NCBI GenBank assembly: GCA_037039925.1
Contig: JAXRKP010001298.1
Span: forward strand, 78,082 to 142,081
DNA from: Doris montereyensis
Lineage: Eukaryota; Mollusca; Gastropoda; Nudibranchia; Dorididae
DNA: 64,000 nt
Direction: 5' to 3'
The first letter of the stretch is position 1, and every line of letters begins with the position of its first letter. The position numbers and the translations under genes were made by a program. Positions 48,101 to 59,400 of this stretch are shown here, piece after piece. Under the pieces are notes generated by a model that saw only the letters and a program-made list of their open reading frames with translations, ran no database searches and was not told the DNA's origin.

Positions 48101-51100
48101 TTAATGGTTTTAGGAGATTTAAACGCTAGAGTAGGCAACAATGTAGAAACAGCAGGAGGAGTAATAAGTAAAGAAGCAGAGACAACAACTTCTTCAAATG
48201 GAGAGAGACTAATACATTTTTGTCTAAAGAATAACACGAAAATAGCTAACACATTTTTTCCTCATATAAAGATATCCACAAATATACAAGAATAAATGAA
48301 GACAGATGGTGAAAAGTCAATGATAGACTACATAATAGTTAGCAACTCCCTTTTTTTTACAGCACAATGGATGCAAGAATAAACAAAGGAGCTGAAATAT
48401 TTAGTGATCATCACCTAGTGATTGCCAAAATGAGATTATTGACTAAAGAAAACAAACAGAAAAGGAAAGAGAAAAAGCTACTAAACTCAAAATACAAGGA
48501 ACTAAATAAACCAATAGTAAAAGAGATATACCAATCTAGGATAAAAAGATTTATCAGTGAAAGGCAGATGGATCTGAATGATCACAATAGAAGAAAAGTG
48601 GCAAATGTATAAGGAAAAACACTCTTCAGTTGTACTGAAGAGGTCTGTGGTAGAAACAAATTAAAGGAGATGGAAAAGAACAGCATGGTGGAATGAGAAT
48701 GTCAAGACTAAGATCAAAGAAAAGAAGGATGCCTGGAAGAAATACTTGCAAACAAAGAGACCAGAGGATAGGATAGATTACGTGAGTGATGAAGTAAAAG
48801 AACTATCGCCAAAGAGGAAGTTAGGAAAGCAGGAACAAGGAAGAGTGGACAAAGACTTCAAGAAAGCTATCAAAGAAATCAAAAGCTGTTCTGGGGAGCA
48901 ATGAAGAGCATGAAAAAGACCAAATCATGCCCAATACGATAAATTAAGAACGCCAAAGGAGAAATAATGAAAGAAGACAGCGAAATCATGGAAACGTGGG
49001 AAAGTATTTTCAACAATTACATAATCCCTCCAGAACATATAAAACAAGGAGTACAGATCAATTATTAAGAGTAACAAGTAATCCAGATGAGACAGCTGAA
49101 GATGTAGATTTATCAATGGAAGAAATCCAAACAGCTATAAAAAAATGAAATTAGGAAAAGCCCCAGGAGCAGATCAAGTTTATCCAGAAATGATTAAAAA
49201 CCAAGGGAGAGAGGCAGACAAACTACTACATGCATTATGCCAACAAGCATGGAAGTCCAAACAGGTGCCAGACAACTGGAAAAGGGAATGGTAATATCAA
49301 AACACAAGAAAGGATCAACTATGGAATGCTCAAACTATAGAGGGATATCACTACTTAGCATACAAGGAAAAGTATTTGCCAGGATTCTGGAAACGAGACT
49401 AAGGAAAAGAGTAGAGGACTAGATTGAAGAACACCAGAGTGGATTTAGACCAGGAAGAAGTGTACAAGACTACATACTTACAATTAGACAAATAATAGAA
49501 AAATTCATTAGAGAAACAGTAACTTGCACCTGTGTTTTATTGACTTAGAAAAGGCATTTGACACCGTGAGGAGGGACGAACTATGGCATTCCTTAAAAAA
49601 GAACGCAATGTAGAACAAAATTTATTAGAAGCCATCAAATGTTTTTACATTAAACCAACATGTGCAGTGAGAGTAGCTGGAAATGTATTTGATGTAGATA
49701 TACGAGTAAGATAGGGTTGTATCCTAAGTCCTCTTTTGTTTATCACATTTATAGACTCAGTCGCAAAGGCATCATCAAACATGAAGAAAATGAATGTAGA
49801 TATGTGAATGCTAAAACCAGTAAATGTGTCAATGCTTTCATTTGCTGATGATTTAGCTCTGTTTAGAAAATCAGAAAGGAACCTCCAGTCAAATATCAAC
49901 ATGATGAATAATGAATTAAATAAAAGAGGAATGAGTAAATGCAAAAGAAAAACCAAAACAATGCTAGTAACTAGGAAGCTAAAACACAAAATCTTAAATT
50001 GGGCAGGGAGAAATTAGAACAAGGTCAAAGTTACAATTACCTAGGAGTAATGATTAACTCAAAGAGAAAACTAAGAGAAGAAATCAGCCAGAGAATCAAA
50101 AGGCAAATGCAATATATAACCGCCTAGAAAGGCATTTGTAGGTAAACAAGAATTGTCAACAAAAACCAAAATGGCAGTACACAACACAGTTTGTTATCCT
50201 ACTCTCCTCCATGGCAGAGAAACCTGGATCTTAGACAGAGGGAATACAGTAGAGTAAGCCGCCAAAATGAAATATCTAAGAAGAGAAGTAATGAAAACTA
50301 AAAAAAGACAAAATTAGAAAGACTACAATAAGAGATCAAACCAAAGCAGATAGCATAAAAACTAAGATAGAAATGAATCAACTGAGATGGTTTGGACATG
50401 TTAACCGAATGAACGACCATAGAATAGCTAAATCAGTACTTAATGCTAAAACTCAGGATAAAAGACCAAAAGGCAGGCCTCAGAGAAAGTGAGAAGAAGA
50501 TATAAAGAGGCATCAATGCAAAGGAATTTAACTTTCTCGGAAGGGAAACAGAAAATGTCAAGATAGGGGCAGCCTGGGGATAGATCATTTGGGGCATCTT
50601 AACTCATACAATCGGAATGTAGAATGGGAGCTGATAAAGAACGAAAGAAAGAGTGAGACAAAAGATTGTTAGTGAATGTGAAAAAGACAGAATGCATGGT
50701 AGCTTGTAAACAAGATGATAAATTGTCCTTCAATTGAACAAGTAGAGGAGAAACTATAAAATAAGTAACATGGTGTAAATGCCTTGTGCAATCGTAACAA
50801 AGAACTGCAGAGACACCATCCAAATAAGGCAAATGATAGCTATAGCAAAACAAATATGGCAAAGTATTAGAGCTGTTGTCTCAATTGAAAACAGACACGA
50901 AATTACAGCAGCGTATAAGGGTATAGTAATGCCGAATCGGTCGCTCATTGGCACATACCAAGACCCCTTGGCTCTATCGTCCACTCACAATCAAATTCAA
51001 TTTAATGAGAGTATTTCTCTCATTCTTTATCTCCACTTTAACATTTTAATGTTATACGTTCAGATCATGTCGTTCTAGATCTAGATCTAAATCTATTTAG

Positions 51101-52451
51101 ATCTACATACAATTCACACGTTTATCCTTTCTGTGGTAGTTAAAAAGTAAAAGCCAGATCCTTAGTCCAGTTTTCTGTCCCCCACCCCACTCCCTCTCTC
51201 ATTCTGTCTCCATCACAATCCCCAGTGCCACCTACCTCCAGATCTGAGATGACAACGCCCAGACCAATCGTATCCTCCTGATGACGGCCATCCAGGACCA
51301 TGATAGTTATTATACTTACAAAATGTGTACTTGTGTGCACAATGTGTACGTACATGTTATAATATTATGATGTAATCAAATTCTTACATTTAATCAATAC
51401 CAATTATTTTCCATCAAATTGACCCTTTTGTTTCCTGATTTCATTGCAATAAAAACGTTTGATTTGTATTAAGAATGATATGTGTCTATGTGTTTTATTA
51501 CGTATGATGTGTTGTAACTGCACAATGAGGGATGTTGTGAGATGATAAGTGCTCAAGATATACAGAGCTCTTATAAAAAAAATCACTATCAAATGTTGTT
51601 GATTAGGTTAGGATCTAGAGATCTAAGTCTAGCTCTTAATGTCTAGATGTCCGTTTATCACTTTTGTCATTCATTATATATCTACATATTACACATCTAA
51701 GCAGCTGAACACATTTTTATAAAGAGGGAAAAAGACTCCCAAGCATGTGTCGGCAAGAAAAGGGGCTGTCAGTAAGGGGTAGAAACCAGTATGGACCTGT
51801 CGGTAAAGGGTAGACCTCGACCGCCTGTAGAATTCAATGTATTTTTCAAATTAAGGAAATGCAGGAACACTGTATCCAGTACACTATCCTTTACTGACAT
51901 CCCTTCAGTCAGATGCATTGACAGCTTTGCAACATTGGTTCCTAATTTTGACATGTCCTGCCACAAGCCTCAAGTCTAAGTGGTCAGTATGGGGTAGACT
52001 GTCTCTAGATCTAGATCTAATTGATATGCACATTGTTCATGACAAACAATATGTGATTGCTTTTTTTTTAATAGACCTAGATCTAGATTCTACCCATTAT
52101 TTATAAATGAATGTTGATCTACATACAGTCAGATCATTGCTTGAAATTATCTTTATTTGATTGCAGCTCTATCTCTTTGTACATTATACAATATTCACAA
52201 ACATTGTTTTTTCCTTTTTTTAATTTAAATCTAGATTTAATTCTAGATCTAGACCCTAGATTATACATCTAAAATAAAGTTAAAGCAGGAAACTAAAACA
52301 GGAAAATAAGAATGAAACATAACTACTAAAACTAAAACTAAATCATTACCACATGAGTACGTATTACCTTGTCTTCATCTGAATCGGAGTCTTCCTGCTC
52401 ATCTTTAAACAAATCTACCATGGCAGAAATTTGACCTGGTGTTAAAGCCAT
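35160..52451 (-). CDS. DNAAF6: DNAAF6 (PIH1D3), dynein axonemal assembly factor, complete
   Basis: Six exons on the - strand, in coding order: 52451-52368, 47204-47129, 44342-44249, 39651-39555, 37493-37408, 35286-35160. All have AG/GT borders and matching phases. They sum to 564 bases, encoding 187 residues plus TAA; human PIH1D3 is slightly longer. The protein starts MALTPGQISAMVDLFKDEQ, has a Ser/Asp-rich acidic stretch, then a Gly/Pro segment (SLGPGHIG), the conserved motif DIWSEAEVPEGSEFD, and a C-terminal PIH/CS-like beta domain (KIMLPGIKLSDIELDV, KFLDCR, KLGLHLPHPVD, AQWDKDKQTLVVSL). In animals this protein works with HSP90/HSP70 and other DNAAFs in the cytoplasm to pre-assemble dynein arms; human loss causes X-linked primary ciliary dyskinesia. 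No frame breaks are seen. The introns hold two antisense LINE copies. Confidence 0.9.
35540..35760. repeat. Two degenerate tandem units with CRE- and TATA-like motifs
   Basis: The first unit has ATTGGTCAAT (inverted CCAAT), GTGACGTAG and GGTATAAAGGAACGAAG; the second has GTGACATAG and ATATATAGGAACGAAG. Spacing is about 110 bp. It lies in DNAAF6 intron 5 and resembles a duplicated core promoter, perhaps from a mobile element. Confidence 0.5.
35880..36300 (-). mobile_element. Non-LTR retrotransposon C-terminal fragment, DNAAF6 intron 5
   Basis: ORF 36283-36095 on the - strand reads YHFGYRNVVNIPKPRTTAFG and KQSFKYAAVALWNNLPEHF. The PKPRTTAFG...LWNNLP pattern closes many L2/CR1-type polymerases. 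The rest is 3' UTR. Confidence 0.6.
36682..36975 (+). repeat. tRNA-derived SINE, family A, copy 3
   Basis: Plus orientation: GTGGCCGAGTAGCTAGGCTG (A box) and GGGTTTGAATCC (B box), then the family body ending GAACTTTACTTACTTATT. In DNAAF6 intron 5, antisense. Confidence 0.75.
37408..37493 (-). CDS. DNAAF6: DNAAF6 exon 5, start of CS-like domain
   Basis: Encodes VKIMLPGIKLSDIELDVKSK, then FLDCRCPG, and ends two bases into a Tyr codon that exon 6 completes. The donor is TA before GTAAGT; reading on without splicing hits a stop at once. Confidence 0.88.
37494..39554. other. DNAAF6 intron 4, mostly unclassified
   Basis: Apart from the AAT microsatellite I see an AC run at 37628-37643 and a possible inverted-repeat element end near 38100-38152 (GCGATAAAACGCAGTCGACTG followed by TA). 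No coding sequence is supported. Confidence 0.4.
39113..39187. repeat. (AAT)n microsatellite
   Basis: About 25 AAT units in DNAAF6 intron 4; it follows GTGTACAGCTAGT and may be the tail of a LINE fragment. Confidence 0.9.
39555..39651 (-). CDS. DNAAF6: DNAAF6 exon 4
   Basis: Acceptor TTTTCAG, donor GTAAGA. Encodes YDICYSQSVTSEDMFLQMGN and KTPMTASCENMT, aligning with the YEIIFRQQVGTEDIFLG region of the human protein. Confidence 0.85.
40325..40527 (+). repeat. Three tandem 65-68 bp units at LINE copy 2 5' end
   Basis: Three imperfect copies (about 40325-40390, 40391-40458, 40459-40527) share CTGCCTTG-CAGGC, CTGACCAAAGG and AAGGGAGTTAACCCTGAC. The four LINE copies carry one, three, two and two units. 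This resembles the monomeric promoters at the 5' ends of some L1 elements. Confidence 0.75.
40325..43626 (+). mobile_element. LINE family 1, copy 2, with target-site duplication
   Basis: About 3.3 kb, antisense to DNAAF6 (intron 3). Order: three 65-68 bp 5' units (40325-40527), endonuclease (VLGDLNARVGNN at 41073), a charged linker, then a 346-residue RT ORF at 42161-43201 with GFRPGRSVQDHIF, CFIDLEKAFD, RQGCILSPLLF and FADD at 42821-42832, and a C-terminal region with RWFGHVNR and KGRPRRKWEEDI. A 12-bp direct repeat (ATTTTCCACAAG) flanks it at 40313-40324 and 43627-43638. The endonuclease part has frameshifts, so it is probably inactive. RTE-like is my best clade guess; it is not certain. 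Confidence 0.88.
43647..44055. repeat. Insertion within the split inverted-repeat element
   Basis: This stretch is absent from the 32-kb copy. It begins with an ATAATAATAAT-like run and contains GGTAGGGCATTCCAATAC, a motif like the antisense of an L2-type 3' end (compare about 60310). Probably a short LINE 3' end. Confidence 0.4.
44249..44342 (-). CDS. DNAAF6: DNAAF6 exon 3, family signature DIW..EVPEG
   Basis: Acceptor CACTTAG, donor GTAAGT. It encodes AQSKDKDIWSEAEVPEGSEF and a His/Pro-rich end. The DIW and VPEG elements are the most diagnostic part for PIH1D3. Confidence 0.9.
44550..45597 (+). repeat. Unclassified 1-kb repeat, copy C
   Basis: The most complete copy: begins GGCACCTGGACTGGCAGTTT and ends AAAAGCAAAAAAAATCAC. 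In DNAAF6 intron 2. It contains no convincing coding frame. Confidence 0.7.
45598..47128. other. DNAAF6 intron 2 remainder, possible inverted-repeat relic
   Basis: Purine-rich tracts at 45820-46070. At 46495-46905 repeated phrases such as AAGAACCCGGTCTGCCTAAG end in GGCGGACACCACTGTA, which looks like the terminus of a pogo-type element; the partner end is not clear. No gene is seen. Confidence 0.35.
47129..47204 (-). CDS. DNAAF6: DNAAF6 exon 2
   Basis: TTTTCAG acceptor and GTAAG donor frame 25 codons plus one base (PITGTSASLGPGHIGSAP, then KSDDKVE). The GPGHIG piece corresponds to the GPGNIG element of vertebrate PIH1D3. Confidence 0.85.
47318..50640 (+). mobile_element. LINE family 1, copy 3, in DNAAF6 intron 1
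   Basis: Antisense to DNAAF6. Same layout as copy 2: two 5' units (about 47400-47545), an endonuclease fragment open at 47654-48001 (GTRNIRAINGRELELAEEME), linker, RT with FADD near 49841, and the 3' end (GGGAGCTGATAAAG at about 50626). Many small indels split every domain. More decayed than copy 2. Confidence 0.85.
50645..50990 (+). mobile_element. LINE fragment beyond LINE copy 3
   Basis: Reads VKKTECMVACKQDDKLSFN and, one frame over, DTIQIRQMIAIAKQIWQSIR followed by AVVSIENRHEIT, the RT-thumb region of the same RTE-like family as the 28.98-kb and 16.2-kb fragments. Truncated and frameshifted. Confidence 0.5.
50991..52367. other. DNAAF6 intron 1, 5' part, rich in CTAGATCT words
   Basis: No exon or classified repeat. 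TCTAGATCTAGATCT-type blocks recur at about 51075, 51610, 52003, 52075 and 52230. No hallmark of a known element. Confidence 0.5.
52368..52451 (-). CDS. DNAAF6: DNAAF6 exon 1
   Basis: 28 codons from ATG to AAG before GTAATACG, phase 0. The start is chosen because MALTPGQISAMVDLF matches the N-terminal helix typical of this family; an upstream in-frame ATG at 52532 would add a tail with no family counterpart. Ends DSDSDEDK. Confidence 0.8.
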
Positions 52452-52665
52452 TATGATTGTATTGTTCTTAACTGAACGATATCTAGCTCTATGTCCCTTC
52501 TCTGTTTTGGAAATCGTGGCGTCAAACGTCAAACCGTCAAACCTTCATTCCTCACCACCTCAAACGGTATGTAATGTTATTTGCTAAAAATCCTAAGAGT
52601 TATTTCCCATTTGTTTGTTGTAAGTCGGTAGTTAATGATTTACTTAGAGATTTGTAAACTACTGC

Positions 52666-52674
52666 TTCCCGCGC
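52666..52674. promoter_or_regulatory. E2F-like site upstream of DNAAF6
   Basis: TTCCCGCGC fits the E2F consensus and lies about 215 bp before the DNAAF6 start codon. E2F4/5 with Multicilin drives multiciliated-cell genes in vertebrates, so the position is suggestive. A nine-base match can occur by chance, and I found no convincing RFX X-box nearby. Confidence 0.25.
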
Positions 52675-52906
52675 TAAAACTAAGAGTACCCATCTAGCGA
52701 CCTAAGGTATCCATCAATAGCGGAGAACGATCGATAAATGCTATTTTCAAGATCATGGCATAATATTTTTTATGATCTTTATCTGAATCTGAGTCTTCTG
52801 CTTGGTTTTCTGGTGCCAGGAACCACCTGTAAAATATTGCAATACACCAAGAAGGTACTACAATGATTTATTTACAATACACCCATCGCGCAGACTTGCT
52901 TTACCC

Positions 52907-52907
<1 letters not shown>

Positions 52908-52947
<40 letters not shown>
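52908..52947. repeat. (AC)n microsatellite
   Basis: About 20 AC units, 460 bp upstream of the DNAAF6 start codon. Confidence 0.9.
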
Positions 52948-52948
<1 letters not shown>

Positions 52949-53324
52949 AGTTTCACACTATACTAACTTCACTGCAGGGCCTTTCACTATCAGTATCAGG
53001 TTTCGCCGCTGGAGACATCACGCGCAGCTTCACTTTTCTCCTGTGATGCCCTCTCGTAATCGGAACCAATAAAGCTTAGTTAACTGTACAAAGATATTCC
53101 CAGAATAGGGTCAACGGTCGTGGTATTCTCTTCTTTGCATGTACAAAAAAAAAAGTTGGAGCCAGGCACCAATCTAGTTCCATCCTCGAACTGGCGTGGC
53201 GCATGCGTGTCCGCTGACAGACCAATTCTATTTTTATCGAGATCTTCGCCATCTAGACTTAGCAAAAGACCAGCTCTACATGCTGTAATGCTGATACACA
53301 CTAATGTGTGTTGCGCGCTCACTC

Positions 53325-53712
<388 letters not shown>

Positions 53713-54399
53713 GTACATACATTGTGTCTCCAAACATTAACGTAAGTACCGGTACACTGTAATGTTGTTATATTGTACATACATACATACCAGTTGTCTT
53801 AAAGTATGATACACATGACACTGACTGTTTTACATGTAACCCCACCTACAATAATGGATACGCCACGCCTCTGCCTTTGTCATAACTAGATCTTTTATCT
53901 ATACATGTACCACCCTATAACGTAAACGTGACATGCAACAAAGCATCATGTTCATTAGCTTAAAAATATTTAGAACGATACTGTAGTAGACAGATAGTTG
54001 ACCGGGAAAGAAAAGAACAAACATTCAAGGAAAGAGACCGTTTCAACAGGACTATGGCCTCCTCATGTCGTTATTGATCTTCTCTTATTTTTATTTTTAT
54101 TTTCAATTTGCTGTGCTCGAAACTACATACAGCAAAAAAGCCTTATTGGGCTCATGATATATTTATTATACTATGTATTTATTAAACCTCAGACTCAGAG
54201 TATGCGTACAGATTTGTATTTGAATTTTTTTTTGTCTTATTCCTTTCATGACCGAATTTTATTTTCATGCCGATGGGCAATGTTGGTCTATGGTAACATT
54301 TAAAGGGGGAGAAACTTTAAATTCCATCTTATTCTTGAGCCAAGAAATTGGTTTTCTGTGACATCATTTGAGTGACTTCATCTTAGCCCTTTCTCTGCA
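53713..54399. other. Unclassified sequence between CT tract and L2 fragment
   Basis: No convincing ORF or repeat family. Short CATACATAC run near 53778. Probably intergenic. Confidence 0.4.
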
Positions 54400-56485
54400 C
54401 ATGCGTTTACTCCTCCTCCACACCCCAACCGGCAACAAAAACAGTAACACACAATCTACTTTCATAAGTAAAATCTCTCATTATTGTTTTATACCACAAA
54501 CATCGAATAAGCAAGTTAATAGCTGGTATTTCAATATTCATTTGGACAAACAAAACGATCCTCAAACATTGACATTTCAATCTATTCTTGGTGAACACAA
54601 ATCTCACACAAAAATTGGAAGGACCAACACGCGTTCATGGACACACGCTCGATTTGGTCCTCAAAAAAAAAAATAACAAAATACACGACATTCAAATTGT
54701 TGACAAGTGCATTTCGACCACTTCGTTGTTTCACTTCAGCTTCAACGTCATAAAATCCGTAAATGAAAAACACAGCATCTTTACTCAAAATATAATAGCC
54801 ATTGATATCAACAGATTCAAAACAGAACTTTGGGACTCCCTCCTGAGAAAATGCCAACAAAAGGCAATAACTATGGAGGATTTCAACTCCTCTTTGACCA
54901 CAATGCTAGACCAACACGTTCCATTCCGTGAGAGAACTATCACAAAGATAGAGCGCTACATGGATTAACTATCCATCGCGCCAGGAAGACCAAGCAATTC
55001 AACGCAAAGCAGAAAGGAAACAGAAAAGGACATACCTTTCCAGTGATAAATTATTTTACAAGAAAAAGATAGAAAATAGTGTAAGAATTCCAAATGAAAA
55101 TAAACTAGCCATTTAAATGTCAAAATTTCAGGTCTAGAGACGTCTATATCGTCTAGAGAACTCTTCTTTAAAAAAATTACATTTGTCTATTGATATTGAG
55201 TTAAATGAACTGCCCACAATTTTTAATAATTACTTTGTCACTGAAGTCGAAGCCTTGAGAGCAGAATTACACAGTTGCTCTTCCAAACCTACATTATCTC
55301 AGTACACAGGCGAAGGTTTTATGAATTTTAAATCGGTTTCAGAGGCAGAAGTTAAGAAAACCATTCTTGATCTCCTCAAAGTTTCTTTTGAGCTAGACTC
55401 TTTGCCGGCAAATATCTTTTTATTGAATGTCTTGACATCCTTTTACCACACATAACATCTCTCATAAACGGATCCCTCACAAAAGGAATGATTCCACAAG
55501 CTTTCAACGAAGCTTTATATTATGTTAGACCTACATACACAAAAAATAATAATTTCGATGTAAATGCTCTAAAGAAATTTAGACCACACACAAGCTTACC
55601 ATTAATTTCTTTTCTAAGATTCTTGAAAGGATAGTTTTTTTTAAAAATATCAACAAACATCTTACAGATAATAGTCTGAAAGGAAAATTTCAATCAGGGT
55701 TACAAGAAAAGAAGCACAGTACCAAAACGGCCTGTTTGAAAATAACATCTGCTTTACATTATGTAGATGCCCAGTAAAATTTCTCTTTAGATCTTTCAAC
55801 TGTTTTTGATACAATCGACCATGAAATCTTATTGGAAGCGTCTTATCGAACCACTTGGCCTCAGGGCACTGTACATCAGTGGTTGAAATCTTACGCCAGT
55901 AACAGAAAACAACAACTGGCTATCAGTAATCACACATCGAATCCAGTAATTGTCAAGTTTGGTGTACTTCAAGGATCAGTATTAGGGTCAACTTTATTCA
56001 CATTGTATTCTCCAATCTCTGGTTGATGTAAACTTTTTTGATTCTCTCTCAACTTGTCGAGATGTATTGATTCACTCTTAGTACGCATTTCTGAAATTTC
56101 AAAATGGACGTTGTCAAACAAATTAAAACTAAATGAAGAAAAAACAGAAGTCATCATTATTTGGATTTAAATCTAAAATTAAAACGTCAAATCTAACTAC
56201 AGTTGATATCTGTGATCAGAACATTGATATGAAACTATGTAAAAAGTCTAGCTATCACTTTAGATTATAATCTTTCAATTAATAATCCCGTTTCTCCAGT
56301 TGATAAAATGTGCAGTTTTTGAGCAATGTCCAGAACGTTCCACATATCAAACCATTTATAACATTAAAGCCACCAATAAATTAATTTGCGTCTTCTTTGT
56401 CGATCATAGTACTGCAATTCACTTCTAAACAACGCATGTATACTTATCAAAAACTTCCAAAAGACCATATCACCCCAATCTTTAA
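54400..56485 (+). mobile_element. L2-like LINE, internal fragment
   Basis: Pieces in order: the end of the endonuclease (GPTRVHGHTLDLVLKKKNNK near 54625), linker (54800-54960), pre-RT region (55183-55455), and RT fragments at 55832-56026 (TVHQWLKSYASNRKQQLAIS; GVLQGSVLGSTLFTLYS). Stops and shifts throughout. The 3' end is interrupted by LINE family 1 copy 4. Confidence 0.7.
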
Positions 56486-56491
56486 ATAATA

Positions 56492-59400
56492 ATAATAATT
56501 ATCAGCTCCCTTTCTACCTTTCGGTGTATGGATTTTAGATGCCCGAAATGATCCTTCTCCAGGCTGCCCTGTCCTGACATTTTCTGTTTCCTTCCGTGAA
56601 AGTTAAATTTCTTTGCGTTAATGACTCTTTTATATCTTCTTCCCACTTTCTCCGAGGTCTGCCTTTTGGTCTTTTACCTTGAGTTTTAGCACTGTATACT
56701 GATTTAGCTATTCTATTGTCATTCATTCTGTTAACATGTCCAAACCATCTCAGTTGATTCATTTCTATCTTAGTTTTTATGCTATCTGCTTTGGTTTGAT
56801 CTCTTATTGTTGTGTTTCTGATTTTGTCTCTTTTAGTTTTCCCTACTACTCTTCTTAGATATTTCATTTCGGCTGCCTGTACTCTACTGTATTCCCTACT
56901 GTCTAAGGTCCAGGTTTCACTGCCATAAAGGAGAGTAGGACAATAAAACTGTGTTGTATACTGCCATTTTGGTTTTTGTTGACAATTCTTGTTTACCTAC
57001 AAATGCCTTTCCTAGATGGTTATATATTGCACTTGCCTTTTGGATTCTCTGGCTGATTTCTTCTCTTAGTTTTTTCCTTCTGAGTTAATCATTACTCCTA
57101 AGTAATTGTAGCTTTGAACTTGTTCTAAATTCTCCCTGCCTAATTTAAGATTTTGTGTTTTAGCTTCCTAGTTACTAGCATTGTTTTGGTTTTCTTGCAT
57201 TTACTCTCATTCCTCTTTTATTTAATTCATTATTCATTATGTTGATATTTGACTGGAGGTCCCTTTCTGATTTTCCAAACAGAACTAAATCATCAGCAAA
57301 TGAAAGCATTGATACATTTACTGGTTTTTGAGCTTCCATACCTACATTCATTTTCTTCATTTTTGAGGATGCTTTGCGACTGAATCCATAAATGTGATAA
57401 ACAAAAGAGGACTTAGGATACAACCCTGTCTTACTCCTATATCTACATCAAATTCTTCAGATACATTTCCAGCTACTCTCACTGCACATGTTGGTTTATT
57501 GTAAAAACTTTTAATGGCTTCTATTAAATTTTGCTCTACGTTGTGTTCTTTTAAGGAATGCCATAGTTCGTCCCTCCTCACAGTGTCAAATGCCTTTTCT
57601 AAGTCAATAAAACACAGGTGCAAGTCAATGTTTCTCTCAAGGAATTTTTCTATTATTTGTCTAATTGTAAATATGTGATCTTGTACACTTCTTCCTGGTC
57701 TAAATCCACCTGATGTTCTTCAATCTGATCCTCTACTCTTTTCCTTAGTCTCATTTCCAGAATCCTGGCATACACTTTTCCTGGTACGCTAAGTAGTGAT
57801 ATCCCTCTATAGTTTGAGCATTCCATAGTTGATCCTTTCTTGTGTATTGGTACTACCGTTCCCTTATTCCAGTCGTCTGGCACCTGTTTGGACTTCCATG
57901 CTTGTTGACATATTGCATGTAGTAGTTTGTCTGCCTCTCTCCCTTGGTTTTTAATCATTTCTGGATAAACTTGATCTGCTCCTGGGGCTTTTCCTAATTT
58001 CACTTTTCTTATAGCTGTTTGAAGTTCTTCCATTGAGATATCTACATCTTCAGCTGTCTCATTTCGATTACTTGTTACTCTTAATAATTGATCTGTACTC
58101 CTTGTTTCATATGTTTCTGGAGGGATTATGTAATTGTTGAAAATACTTTCTCCACGTTTCCATGATTTCGCTGTCTCCTTTCATTATCTCTCCTTTGGCG
58201 TTCTTAATTTGTCGTATTGGGCATGCTTTGGTCTTTCTCATGCTCTTCATTGCTTCCCAGAACAGCTTTTGATTTCCTTGATAGCTTTCTTGAAGTCTTT
58301 GTCCAAACTCTTCCCACTGTTCCTGTTTTGCTTTCCTAACTTCCTCTTTTGCGATAGTTCTTTTACTCACGTAATCTATCATATCCTCTGGTCTCTTTGT
58401 TTGCAAGTATTTCTTCCAGGCATCCTTCTTTTCTTTGATTTTAGTCTTGACATTCTCATTCCACCTTGCTGTTCTTTTCCCATCTCCTTTAATTTGTTTC
58501 CTACCACAGACCTCTTCAGTACAACTGAGGAGTGTTTCTTTATATATTTGCCACTTTTCTTCTATTGTGCTTTCCTTCAGATCCATCTGCCTTTCACTGA
58601 TAGATCTTTTTTATCCTGGATTGGTATATCTGTTTTACTATTGGTTTTATTTAGTTCTTCTATTTTGAGTTTAATAGCTTTCTTCTCTTTCCTTTTCTGT
58701 TTGTTTTCTTCAGTTAATAATCTCATTTTGGCTATCATTAGGTGATGATCACTAAATATTTCAGCTCCTCTGCTACTCTAACATCCATTGTACTGTAAAA
58801 TAGAGAACTGCTAACTATTATGTAGTCTATGATTGACTTTTCATATCTGTCTTCATTTACTCTTGTATATTTGTGGATATCTTTATGAGGAAAAATGTGT
58901 TAGCTATTTTCATGTTATTCTTTAGGCAAAAATCTATTAGTCTCTCTCCATTTGGAGAAGTTGTTATCTCTCCTTCTTTACCTATTACTCCTCCTAATGT
59001 TTCTACATTGTTGCCTACTCTAGCGTTTAAATCTCCTAAAACCATTAATTCCTGTTTGGGTTTGAGATTCTCAGCTATTTGTAAATCATTTTCGAAGATA
59101 TTTTTTTCTTCTTTGGAGGCATCTTCGTTTGGTCCATAAACTATTAATAATTTAATTTCTCTTCCTTTTGGTTTAATATTTACCTCTAATAGCCGTGGGC
59201 TTACAAATTTTCAACTTTCTAGTAGCATTTCTTGCCTTTTATGCATTAGGACGCCTACTCTTGCTCTAGCTCTATCTTTGCCATCTACTCCTGAGAAGAA
59301 TGAAGTATGATTTGGTCCTACAGTTTCTATTCTTTGTCCTTTTTTCTTTGTTTTTAATGTAATAGCCAAAATGTCTACTTTGAATTTTTCCATTTCTTCA

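Noticed and set aside
51140..51355. Minus-strand ORF with a donor-like GGAG/GTAGGT, considered as an extra DNAAF6 exon.
   Set aside because: Exons 1 and 2 already join in phase 0 and align with the family without a gap, and this frame shows no resemblance.
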